From Rhizobium sp. AC27/96 (GTDB lineage: Bacteria > Pseudomonadota > Alphaproteobacteria > Rhizobiales > Rhizobiaceae), in assembly GCF_001692325.1 (NCBI RefSeq), contig NZ_LXKN01000007.1, positions 62,001 to 126,000 on the forward strand: 64,000 nt of DNA, written 5' to 3'. Shown in pieces: positions 26,760-34,435 of the stretch (position 1 is its first letter; each line of letters starts with the position of its first letter). A program made the translations under genes and the position numbers. The notes beneath the pieces were generated by a model that ran no database searches, was not told the origin of the DNA, and was given only the letters and a program-made list of their open reading frames with translations.

Positions 26760-27998
26760 ATGAACAAGCATCAATCGATAGCGAAAACCGCGCCTGCTCC
26801 AGCACTGCATCTGGAAGGGCGGCCGCGCCTGCGCATTCTCGGCACCGCGATCTCGCTACTGGAGGAGCTGCGGCTGCGGGCGGAGCAGGACCTTGGGATC
26901 GACGTGACGTTCGACAACAATGACTTCCTGACGACGCAGTACAAGGCGGCGCGGGAACCGGAAACCTACGATATTTACGATCAGTGCTTTCACAATCTCG
27001 ATATCGTCTGGCATTGGCGCGCCATCCAGCCGATCGACACGCAGCGCATAGTGCTGTGGGACGAGGTCAACGATCTGACCAAGACCGGCCATATCGGACC
27101 CAATCCGCGGCTGGGGCTCGGTGATGTGCCGGCGCGCAAGCTCTTCGTTCAGCCCAATCTCGCCTTGGGCGATACGCCGTCGCGTTTCATTTCCATGCTG
27201 CCGACCACGCATAATTTCGACAGCTTCGCCTATCGGAGCGACCTGGCGAAGAATGATGTCGGCATGCATTCCTGGAGCGCCCTTTTCGACGAGAGATGGG
27301 CCGGCCGCGTGGCACTGGTCGACGAGCCCGCCATCGGCATATTCGATGCGGCACTCGCCGCACAGGCAGCCGGCCTGATGTCCTTCGATGATCTCGGCAA
27401 CATGTCGGTGCAGGAGATCGATCAGCTGATCGATCTTCTCGAAGAGCGCAAGAAGGCCGGGTTCTTCCGTGGGTTCTGGAAGACCGCCGAAGACGCCGCG
27501 CGGCTGATGATCGCCGGGGAGACCAGCGTTCAAAGCATGTGGTCGCCGGGCATTGGTATCCTGAATTCCAAGGGCGTCCCGGTCGAGCAGGCCGTGCCCG
27601 CAGAGGGCTATCGCGCCTGGCATGGCGGCCTATGCCTGTCGAAACATCTCAACGGTCGCCTTCTGGATGTGGCTTACGACTATCTGAACTGGTGGATATC
27701 GGGCTGGCCGGGCGCCGTCGTCGCACGGCAGGGCTATTACATCTCGACGCCGCAACGCTCACGTCAGTTCATGACCCCGGCGGAATGGGGATATTGGTAT
27801 GATGGAACAGCAGCAACGCAAGACCTGCCAGGCCCGGATGGGCAGACCAGGATAAGGGCGGGCTCGATGCGCAGCGGCGGCTCCTATTGGCAGCGCGCCA
27901 ATTGCATTGCTGTCTGGAATACGACAATGGATGAGCACAATTATCTTGTGCGCCGCTGGATGCAGCTTGTCGGCGGCAGAGGAGAACAGGGCCTATGA
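26760..27998 (+). CDS. PotD-like solute-binding protein homologue without signal peptide
   Basis: A 412-residue protein clearly paralogous to the exported binding protein at 21986-23218: ISGWPGAVVARQGYYIST and RSGGSYWQRANCIAVW have counterparts there. The N-terminus (MNKHQSIAKTAPAPALHLEG) has no hydrophobic core, no twin arginine and no cleavage site, and no obvious upstream start adds one. The product is therefore predicted to stay in the cytoplasm, where it might sense or buffer the imported compound. Its stop overlaps the amidase start by 4 bases. Confidence 0.85.
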   Translation: MNKHQSIAKTAPAPALHLEGRPRLRILGTAISLLEELRLRAEQDLGIDVTFDNNDFLTTQYKAAREPETYDIYDQCFHNLDIVWHWRAIQPIDTQRIVLWDEVNDLTKTGHIGPNPRLGLGDVPARKLFVQPNLALGDTPSRFISMLPTTHNFDSFAYRSDLAKNDVGMHSWSALFDERWAGRVALVDEPAIGIFDAALAAQAAGLMSFDDLGNMSVQEIDQLIDLLEERKKAGFFRGFWKTAEDAARLMIAGETSVQSMWSPGIGILNSKGVPVEQAVPAEGYRAWHGGLCLSKHLNGRLLDVAYDYLNWWISGWPGAVVARQGYYISTPQRSRQFMTPAEWGYWYDGTAATQDLPGPDGQTRIRAGSMRSGGSYWQRANCIAVWNTTMDEHNYLVRRWMQLVGGRGEQGL

Positions 27999-29359
27999 CA
28001 CAGACACATCTCGGCAAATCGATCGCGCAACTGTCAGTCTTGATCCAGTCCGGCTCCCTTGATCCCGTCACGCTTATCGAAGAGACCCTGGATGCGATCC
28101 GCGCCCATGAGGATCAAGCGATCTTCACGAGGCTACTGGAGGACCGTGCAAAAGAAGAGGCCGCTGCTTCGTCGAAGCGGCTGCGGGATGGGCGGTCACG
28201 CGGGCTGCTCGACGGCATTCCCGTCGCCTGGAAAGATTTGTTCGCCATCGCCGGCCTACCGACTACGGCAGGCTCGATCGTCCTGGCGGACGCCGCGCCC
28301 GCGCAGGAGGATGCGGATGTCGTCAAGGCGCTGCATGCTGCGGGCATGATTGCCGTCGGCCGGGTCAATATGAGCGAGTTTGCCTTTTCCGGTCTTGGCC
28401 TTAACCCGCATTACGGCACGCCGCTCAATCCACGGGCGTCCGACGTCGCCCGGATACCGGGCGGCTCTTCCTCCGGTTCCGCTGTCGCCGTTGCCGCTGG
28501 CTTGGTGCCGGTATCGATCGGCACCGACACCGGCGGCTCCGTACGCATTCCCTCGGCTTTCAACGGCCTTGTCGGGTACAAGGCGAGCCGTGGCCGCTAC
28601 AGCATGGGCGGCGTCTTTCCTTTGGCGACCAGCCTCGATTCGCTTGGTCCCTTGTGCCGCAGCGTTCAGGATGCCGTCTGGGTCGATGCGGCAATGCGGG
28701 GCCGTTTGGTCCCCGAGGTCATCCGGGGAAGTCCTATGGGGCTTTCGGTCGTCGTTCCGGCAAACCTCGTCATGGACGATGTCGAGGATGGCGTGATGCA
28801 AGCTTTCGAAGCCGCAATTGCACGGCTGAGCGCAGCGGGGGTGACGGTGCGCCGTGCTGCTTTCCCGGCCTTTGACGCGCTCTTTCAGGTGATGGCCGAG
28901 CATGGGCCGCTGGTGACCGCAGAGGCTTTCGCGCTCCATCATCGCCGGCTGGCGGGGTCTGAGGCTGAACGCATGGATCAGCGCGTCGTTGCCCGCACGC
29001 GCCTTGGCGAGAAGATTACCCTGGTCGGCTATCTTGAGATTCTGAAGGTGCGGGAGCAACTGATAAGAGACGTGGCGGGCATGCTGGGACCGAATGAGTT
29101 TGTGGCCTATCCAAGCGTTGCCCACGTGGCTCCCGCGCTTGCGCCGCTGGAGGCGGATGACGAGCTGTTCGTCAAGGTGAACTTCAAGACGCTGCGCAAC
29201 ACGCTGATCGGCAATTTCCTCGATTGGTGCGGCGTATCCCTGCCCTGCGGCACCGGCGATGCCGGCATGCCGGTCGGGCTGCTGCTGTCGGCTCCCAAGA
29301 ATCAGGATGAGCGATTGTTGGCAGCGGCTTTGGCTCTGGAAGGCATTGTCGCCGAATAG
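27995..29359 (+). CDS. Amidase (amidase-signature family)
   Basis: A 454-residue amidase with the Ser-cisSer-Lys triad: Lys in IPVAWKDLFAIAG, the glycine/serine-rich GGSSSGSAVAVAAG and the nucleophile region GTDTGGSVRIPSAFNG. It hydrolyses a carboxamide to acid and ammonia. As last gene of the importer operon it could act on the ring-opened amide produced by the NodB-fold hydrolase (inference). A bidirectional terminator follows. Confidence 0.92.
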   Translation: MTQTHLGKSIAQLSVLIQSGSLDPVTLIEETLDAIRAHEDQAIFTRLLEDRAKEEAAASSKRLRDGRSRGLLDGIPVAWKDLFAIAGLPTTAGSIVLADAAPAQEDADVVKALHAAGMIAVGRVNMSEFAFSGLGLNPHYGTPLNPRASDVARIPGGSSSGSAVAVAAGLVPVSIGTDTGGSVRIPSAFNGLVGYKASRGRYSMGGVFPLATSLDSLGPLCRSVQDAVWVDAAMRGRLVPEVIRGSPMGLSVVVPANLVMDDVEDGVMQAFEAAIARLSAAGVTVRRAAFPAFDALFQVMAEHGPLVTAEAFALHHRRLAGSEAERMDQRVVARTRLGEKITLVGYLEILKVREQLIRDVAGMLGPNEFVAYPSVAHVAPALAPLEADDELFVKVNFKTLRNTLIGNFLDWCGVSLPCGTGDAGMPVGLLLSAPKNQDERLLAAALALEGIVAE

Positions 29360-29385
29360 GGCTGAGCGGCCAGCCGCTTCAAACG

Positions 29386-29412
29386 AAAAAGGCCGGATCA
29401 AATCCGGCCTTT
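29386..29412. terminator. Bidirectional terminator between amidase and cold-shock gene
   Basis: GGCCGGAT (29391-29398) pairs with ATCCGGCC (29402-29409) around a 3-base loop. AAAAA on the left gives a T-run for the minus-strand cold-shock transcript, and TTT on the right gives one for the amidase transcript. Confidence 0.85.
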
Positions 29413-29439
29413 CGAAATATCACTGCACTCGAAGCTCTA

Positions 29440-29646
29440 TCAAGCCTGCAGGTTGTCAGCAGACATCTTGCCGGACTTGCGGTCCTTGACGAGTTCGTAG
29501 GAGATCTTCTGGCCATCGTTCAAGCCACGCATGCCGGCTCTCTCTACTGCGGAGATGTGGACGAAAACATCCGTGCTGCCGTCATCTGGTTGGATGAAAC
29601 CAAATCCTTTCGTTGCATTGAACCATTTTACGGTGCCGGTAGCCAT
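29440..29646 (-). CDS. cspA: Cold-shock protein (CspA family)
   Basis: A 68-residue single cold-shock domain binding single-stranded RNA/DNA. RNP1 is [10 protein letters not shown] and RNP2 is [10 protein letters not shown], preceded by [13 protein letters not shown]. It is a stand-alone gene between catabolic operons. A long upstream leader with a large inverted repeat (29754-29817) suggests post-transcriptional or temperature control as in other csp genes. Confidence 0.95.
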   Translation of the reverse strand: MATGTVKWFNATKGFGFIQPDDGSTDVFVHISAVERAGMRGLNDGQKISYELVKDRKSGKMSADNLQA

Positions 29647-29753
29647 GTTGTCTTCCTTTAATCATTGACTTTGTCGTGACGAGCGCGACGAGCTCGCCCT
29701 CAGCAGCAGCAGAGATAGACGGCTCTTGACCGTTAGGAAAGAAGAATTTCAGT

Positions 29754-29817
29754 TCAATGACATTCTGATTTGTACTTTGCCGGCTTCAGACAATCAGAAT
29801 GCGAGTGTGGTCATTGG
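29754..29817 (-). promoter_or_regulatory. Large inverted repeat in the probable csp leader
   Basis: CATTCTGATT (29761-29770) pairs perfectly with AATCAGAATG (29792-29801) over a 21-base loop. An outer arm TCAATGA (29754-29760) can pair with most of TCATTGG starting at 29811. It lies about 110 bases upstream of the csp start. It could be a leader structure, or a boundary element if transcription starts closer. The rest of the 29647-29961 gap holds no gene that I can support. Confidence 0.4.
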
Positions 29818-29875
29818 AAATGGAGGTGCCTGCAGCGGGCACTCGCCAAGGCCGACCTCTCCTAGGCTAAATGGA

Positions 29876-29910
29876 AATGCCCCGGCGTCTAAATCAGGCA
29901 CCGGGGCATT
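29876..29910 (-). terminator. Hairpin terminator of the PACE gene
   Basis: AATGCCCCGG (29876-29885) and CCGGGGCATT (29901-29910) form a perfect 10-bp stem with a 15-base loop. Read on the minus strand it is followed by TCCATTT. It lies 52 bases beyond the stop of the minus-strand efflux gene. Confidence 0.65.
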
Positions 29911-29961
29911 CCGCGCATTAGAATGGGAATTAGCGTTGCGATATTCGCGAACGAAGCATCT

Positions 29962-30396
29962 TCACGATGCCTGCGGTGCCGGCAGCATTCCGATGGGGAA
30001 AGCACGGTCATAGGCGATGTTGAAGAAGAAGGCATATACCAGGTAGAACGCGACGATTGCGATATCCATCGCGAGTGCCGTCATCAGGCTGATGCCGAGA
30101 TACCAGGCGATGAATGGAATGAGCACCACGATCAAACCGGCCTCGAACAGGGCGGTGTGGGCGATGCGGATGGGTATGGTCTTCTGCACGCTGCCTCTGA
30201 GTTGCATCATGGCCCTGTCGAAACCAATGTTGAAAACGAAATTCCACACCGTTGCCGCCGTGGCGGAGATAATGCCGACAATGCCCATATGTTCGAGGGG
30301 CTGGTCGAATAGCAAAGCGGCGCCAGGTGTAAAGATTGCCAGGCCGATAAGTTCGAACATGACCGCGTGTCGGACGCGGTCCTTAAAGCTACGCAT
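29962..30396 (-). CDS. PACE-family efflux transporter
   Basis: A 144-residue inner-membrane protein with four hydrophobic helices in two tandem BTP-type pairs, as in the chlorhexidine exporter AceI. The N-terminal helix contains the PACE pattern SFKDRVRHAVMFELIGLA with the essential membrane Glu at residue 15. FNIGFDRAM and FNIAYDRAF end the two repeats. It would export biocides or polyamine-like amines. It is divergent from a LysR gene, the same arrangement as aceI/aceR. Confidence 0.9.
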   Translation of the reverse strand: MRSFKDRVRHAVMFELIGLAIFTPGAALLFDQPLEHMGIVGIISATAATVWNFVFNIGFDRAMMQLRGSVQKTIPIRIAHTALFEAGLIVVLIPFIAWYLGISLMTALAMDIAIVAFYLVYAFFFNIAYDRAFPIGMLPAPQAS

Positions 30397-30442
30397 TTCA
30401 CTTCCTCTGTTGTTGTCGACCTCACTCCTATCTGATATTGGC

Positions 30443-30466
30443 GTTAGATAAAGTTAGATACTATCT
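30443..30466. promoter_or_regulatory. Operator-like repeats between PACE and LysR genes
   Basis: GTTAGATA occurs twice 10 bases apart (30443-30450, 30453-30460). The second overlaps the perfect palindrome AGATACTATCT (30456-30466). It lies 14 bases before the LysR start and 60-70 bases before the PACE start, suitable for LysR autoregulation and activation of the efflux gene. Confidence 0.5.
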
Positions 30467-30479
30467 GGAATATTGATAG

Positions 30480-31385
30480 ATGACGGTTTCGCTCGAGCAA
30501 TTGGAGGCTTTCGCCACCGCCGCGGATGCAGGCTCATTTTCGGCCGCCGCCCGGCATCTGCGCAAAGCGCAGTCTGCGGTAAGCCTGCTCGTCTGCTCAT
30601 TGGAGGACGATCTCGGGATCAAGCTCTTCAGCAGAGCAACACGAAATCCGACATTGACCGAAGCGGGCAAGCGGCTGCTTCCCGAAGCCAAATTGCTTCT
30701 CGACCGACGCGAACATCTGATCGGTGTGGCGCGAAGCTTCGAAGAACATGTCGAGACGAGGCTTGTGGTCGCGATCGACGAACTTTACCCGGAGCCTTCA
30801 ACGGGAGCGCTGTTTGCAGCCTTTGCCGAGCGTTTCCCGCATGTCGAACTGGAGTTGCTGTTCCCCGCGACCAAGGATGTCGTCGGACTGGTTCTCGGCG
30901 GCAAGGCCGATCTCGGTGTCATGTGGCGCGAAGAGGATCTCCCGCCGATGTTGGGTTTCCACACCATTGGCTGGGTTCCCCTCATCCTGGTCTGTGGCCG
31001 CGATCATCCTTTGGCGCAGTCGCCGGTTACATGGGAAGAGCTCAAGCGTCACCGCCAGATCATGGTGACCAAGCGAAGCGATGGCGCGGAAAAGCATCGC
31101 CTGCGGGTTGCCGCCGAGGTCTGGTGGGTCGAAAGCCATTGGGTCATCCTGCAGATTTTGCAGCAGGGTGTCGGGTGGTCGCTGATCCCGGCACACATCC
31201 TCGAAAACTCTCCCTTGGCTTCCAAACTGGCGACGCCACTGCTCCAGTTCGACGAAGGTACGCATCCGGTGCCGCTTGAACTGGTCTGGCACAAGCAACG
31301 GCCCGCCGGGCCGGCGGTGAAGTGGCTTCGCGAACAGTTTGCGGCAAGTGGGATCGACTATCGCAAAGCGATACCCGACCCCTGA
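30480..31385 (+). CDS. LysR-family transcriptional regulator
   Basis: A 301-residue LysR-type regulator. The winged helix (MTVSLEQLEAFATAADAGSF, then HLRKAQSAVSLLVCSLEDDLG) is followed by an effector domain beginning near residue 90 (RLVVAIDELYPEPST). It is divergent from the PACE exporter and probably controls it in response to an exported amine or biocide. No other nearby gene is a better target. Confidence 0.92.
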   Translation: MTVSLEQLEAFATAADAGSFSAAARHLRKAQSAVSLLVCSLEDDLGIKLFSRATRNPTLTEAGKRLLPEAKLLLDRREHLIGVARSFEEHVETRLVVAIDELYPEPSTGALFAAFAERFPHVELELLFPATKDVVGLVLGGKADLGVMWREEDLPPMLGFHTIGWVPLILVCGRDHPLAQSPVTWEELKRHRQIMVTKRSDGAEKHRLRVAAEVWWVESHWVILQILQQGVGWSLIPAHILENSPLASKLATPLLQFDEGTHPVPLELVWHKQRPAGPAVKWLREQFAASGIDYRKAIPDP

Positions 31386-31413
31386 GGTGGACGGCGTTGC
31401 GGCCATCCACCTC
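31384..31413. terminator. Stem-loop between convergent LysR and aldo/keto reductase genes
   Basis: GAGGTGGA (31384-31391) pairs with TCCACCTC (31406-31413), with GGC/GCC extending the stem inside. It begins at the LysR stop codon and lies 20 bases before the end of the convergent aldo/keto reductase gene. No long T-run is present. Confidence 0.45.
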
Positions 31414-31432
31414 GAGAAGCGTTTGGCGGCTT

Positions 31433-32416
31433 CTAAACCACCGCCTCGTCCAGCTCCGTCCAGAAGCTCTCGGGAATCGCCGTTTTTGCCCAGGCCAGAT
31501 TTTGCTCAATGCGCTCGACGCGGCTCATGCCGAGCACCGCCGCAGAGACGAGGGGATTGCGGAACGGAAACTGGATCGCCGCCGCCTGCAACGGAACATT
31601 GTGGCGCTTGCAGATTGCCTCGATCTTCTTTGCCCTTTCGACGATCTCAGGCGGAGGTGCGCCATAGTCGTAGGTTGCCGCCGAGCTGCCGGTGCCCGTT
31701 GCCAGAATGCCGGAGTTGAAGACGCCGACGGCCACGATCTCCACACCCTGCTTTTGCGCTTCCGGCAAGAGATCCGCCTCGGCGCTGCGATCGAGAAGCG
31801 TATAGCGGCCGGCCATCATGACGGCATCAAGGGAGCAAGCCTTGATGAACCGTGTCGCGACATCGCTCTCGTTGACACCAACGCCGATGGCCTTGATGTG
31901 GCCGGCCTTGCGCAAGTCGTCGAGTGCGCGGTAGCAGCCCTCGATGGCTTCGTTGAATCGCCGCTCATAGGCATCGCCATGCGTGAAACGGTCTACATCG
32001 TGGATGTAGACCAGATCGAAGTCGGCTATTCCAAGCCGGCTTGCCGATTGCTCCAGCGACCGCATTGTGCCGGCATAAGTATAGTCGAACACCGGCTTTA
32101 GACGGAGCGGTGACGCCCAGAGCCCATAGTCGACGGTCTCTCCATAAGGCGGCACCATATAGCGGCCGGCCTTGGTGGAAACGGTGACTGTCTTGCGATC
32201 GATGGTTCGAAGGAAACGGCCGAGGCGCAATTCGCTCAGGCCGTGCCCATAAAGGGGCGCGGTATCGAAGTAACGCATCCCACCTTCATACGCCTTGTCG
32301 AGAACGTCGGCCGCCTGCGCTTCCGTTACGTCACGATAAAGCGTGCCGATGCCGCTCGCGCCAAAACCGAGGCGCGAGGCAAAGCCGATACGGCTCCCCG
32401 AGGAATCGCTGGTCAT
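31433..32416 (-). CDS. Aldo/keto reductase, L-fucose dehydrogenase-like
   Basis: A 327-residue aldo/keto reductase. Catalytic Asp and Tyr lie in YFDTAPLYGHGLSE, Lys in VSTKAG and His in LVYIHDVDR. The start region (GFASRLGFGASGIGTLYRD) and overall pattern resemble D-threo-aldose 1-dehydrogenase/L-fucose dehydrogenases, which make the lactone. The start at 32416 overlaps the lactonase-like amidohydrolase stop by 4 bases. A paralogue lies at 59289-60326, which starts from a promoter with the same operator. Confidence 0.9.
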   Translation of the reverse strand: MTSDSSGSRIGFASRLGFGASGIGTLYRDVTEAQAADVLDKAYEGGMRYFDTAPLYGHGLSELRLGRFLRTIDRKTVTVSTKAGRYMVPPYGETVDYGLWASPLRLKPVFDYTYAGTMRSLEQSASRLGIADFDLVYIHDVDRFTHGDAYERRFNEAIEGCYRALDDLRKAGHIKAIGVGVNESDVATRFIKACSLDAVMMAGRYTLLDRSAEADLLPEAQKQGVEIVAVGVFNSGILATGTGSSAATYDYGAPPPEIVERAKKIEAICKRHNVPLQAAAIQFPFRNPLVSAAVLGMSRVERIEQNLAWAKTAIPESFWTELDEAVV

Positions 32417-33288
32417 GCAGCTCTCTCCTGGAATCCCGGCAACCGATAGGCTTCGATGGCGTTCAGCCCGAAGATCTTCCTTCTCTCGGCATCGGTCAGA
32501 TCCTTGATGCACTCCTGCAGGACCTCGACCACCCTGTCATAGCTTGCAGCGACAAGGCAGACCGGCCAGTCAGTGCCGAACATGCAGCGATCGGTTCCGA
32601 AGACCTCAAGCACTTCGTGCACATAGGGTTTCAGATCATCGGAGGTCCATGTCTGCCAATTGGCCTCCGTGACCATGCCCGACAGTTTGCACCAGACATG
32701 ATCGCGCTGGCCGCGAAATTTGCGGATCAAACCGGCCCATTCCTCAAAGCCGTTGTTGCGGATCTCCGGCTTGGAAATATGATCCAGCACGAAGCGCGTA
32801 TCGGGAAATGCTTCGACTGTGCTGATGCATGACGGCAGTTGCGGCAGGTTCGGCACGAGATCGTAGACAAGGCCCGCCTCTGCAACAGCACCAAGGCCTT
32901 TCTTGACATCAGGGCGCAGCAGCCAGTTCGGATCGCTCTCCGTCTGGATCAGATGCCGGACGCCGACAAGCCATTTGCCATAGGGTGATGCCTGCAGGTC
33001 GGCGAGTGTCTGGGCGAGCTTGTCGTCGGTCAGATCAACCCAGCCGAGGACGCCGGCGACGAAGTCGGTCTCGCCGGCGGTTTTTATGAAATCCCAGGTC
33101 TCGCCGAGATCGTTCCATGTCTGGACGAGGACCGTCCCCGTGATGCCGTTCTTCTCAAGGCTTGGCCTGAGATCAGCCGGCTCGAAGATCCTGTTGAGCG
33201 GCTCGAAGGGGCCGCTCAGCCAGCCATAATCGCCGCCGCTGGCGGGATCCCAGAAGTGATGGTGGGAATCGATGATTGGACTTGTCAT
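32413..33288 (-). CDS. Amidohydrolase, L-fuconolactonase-like
   Basis: A 291-residue amidohydrolase (TIM-barrel) of the sugar-acid lactonase group. DSHHHFWD near the N-terminus, GWVDLTD, VLDHISKPEI, KLSGMVTEA and CMFGTDWPVC are typical. It would hydrolyse an aldono-lactone to the acid, i.e. the step after the fucose-dehydrogenase-like aldo/keto reductase encoded immediately downstream with an ATGA overlap. Assignment to fucose rather than rhamnose or another deoxysugar is inferred from the neighbourhood. Confidence 0.88.
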   Translation of the reverse strand: MTSPIIDSHHHFWDPASGGDYGWLSGPFEPLNRIFEPADLRPSLEKNGITGTVLVQTWNDLGETWDFIKTAGETDFVAGVLGWVDLTDDKLAQTLADLQASPYGKWLVGVRHLIQTESDPNWLLRPDVKKGLGAVAEAGLVYDLVPNLPQLPSCISTVEAFPDTRFVLDHISKPEIRNNGFEEWAGLIRKFRGQRDHVWCKLSGMVTEANWQTWTSDDLKPYVHEVLEVFGTDRCMFGTDWPVCLVAASYDRVVEVLQECIKDLTDAERRKIFGLNAIEAYRLPGFQERAA

Positions 33289-33301
33289 GGATCAAATTCT
33301 C

Positions 33302-34288
33302 CTACCAGCGCTGATGCACATATTGCTTGATGTAGGTGTCGTAGATCGACTTGATCTCCCGCATCGCGCCTGCGGAAATTGCCGGAAGGCTTGCGGCTTC
33401 GGCGTTCGAACTGGCCTGCTGGGGATTGCGGGCGCCGGGAATGGCAACGGTGACGGCATCGAACATCAGGATCCAGCGAAGGGCAAATTTCGCCATGGTG
33501 GTGTCGCTCGACACCAGCGGCCGCACCCTCTCCACGGCTTCCAGGCCGACCTCGTAAGGCACGCCCGAGAAGGTCTCGCCGACATCGAAGGCCTCGCCAT
33601 TGCGGTTGAACAGGCGATGATCGTTGGCTTCGAACTTGCTGTCCTTCTTGAACTTGCCGGAGAGCAGCCCGCTTGCGAGCGGTACGCGAGCGATGATCGC
33701 GACCTTCTTTTCCTCGGCCTGCTTGAAGAAATGTTCGATCGGGCGCTGGCGGAAGGCATTGAAGATGATCTGCACGCTGACGACGCCGGGATATTCTATC
33801 GCCTTCAGAGCTTCCTCGATCCGCTCGACGCTGACGCCGTAATTGCGGATCTTGCCCTGATCCACCAGGCGGTCGAGGCGCTCGAACACTTCAGGGTGAT
33901 AGTAGAGGTCGGTTGGCGGGCAATGCAGCTGCACCAGATCGAGGCAATCCGTCTCGAGGTTCTTGAGGCTGCGTTCGATCCAGTCGTTGAGATTTTCGCT
34001 GCTGTACCCTTCGACCGATTGCGCGGGAAGGCGTCGGCCAGCCTTTGTAGCGATATACGGGCGCTCACCGCCCCGCTCCCGCATGACCTTCGCAATCAGG
34101 CGCTCTGAATGGCCGTCGCCATAAACGTCGGCCGTATCGATGAAGGTAACACCCGTATCAAGTGCTGCATGAAGCGCGGCCAGCGCCTCTTCGTCATTGA
34201 CTTCACCCCAGGCGGCGCCAATGGCCCAGGCGCCGAAACCGATTTCGCTCACCTTGCGGCCGGTCCGGCCGAATTCCCTCGTTCGCAT
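33302..34288 (-). CDS. Aldo/keto reductase
   Basis: A 328-residue aldo/keto reductase of a different subgroup from the 31433 enzyme. It starts MRTREFGRTGRKVSEIGFG; catalytic residues lie in FIDTADVYGDGHSE, IATKAG and LVQLHCPP. NADPH-binding residues lie near the C-terminus (AIPGARNPQQASSNAEAA). It is the first gene of the three-gene minus-strand operon and shares the divergent promoter region with the Liv-type importer. It may reduce or oxidise a sugar or aldehyde in the same pathway. Confidence 0.9.
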   Translation of the reverse strand: MRTREFGRTGRKVSEIGFGAWAIGAAWGEVNDEEALAALHAALDTGVTFIDTADVYGDGHSERLIAKVMRERGGERPYIATKAGRRLPAQSVEGYSSENLNDWIERSLKNLETDCLDLVQLHCPPTDLYYHPEVFERLDRLVDQGKIRNYGVSVERIEEALKAIEYPGVVSVQIIFNAFRQRPIEHFFKQAEEKKVAIIARVPLASGLLSGKFKKDSKFEANDHRLFNRNGEAFDVGETFSGVPYEVGLEAVERVRPLVSSDTTMAKFALRWILMFDAVTVAIPGARNPQQASSNAEAASLPAISAGAMREIKSIYDTYIKQYVHQRW

Positions 34289-34346
34289 CTCTCACTCCCT
34301 CGTTTGCTATAGCCGGCACCGCCGGTTTTCGTCCGGTTGGACTTGC

Positions 34347-34398
34347 TTGACATTCACAGTCGATCTAATTATCAGAAAACAGGGTTGTACGACAACCC
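34347..34398 (+). promoter_or_regulatory. Promoter and TTGTCGTACAA-type operator of the Liv-larA operon
   Basis: TTGACA (34347-34352), 17 bases and TATCAG (34370-34375) form a good sigma-70 promoter. The expected start point falls in GGGTTGT-ACG-ACAACCC (34382-34398), an inverted repeat with 7-base arms whose core TTGTACGACAA (34385-34395) recurs at 54224 and 59182. Binding there would block initiation. A FCD-type GntR repressor is the likely binder; the site may also control the divergent 34288 gene. Confidence 0.7.
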
Positions 34399-34435
34399 GG
34401 TAAGTACGCAAAATCTACACTGGGAGGATGGGATC

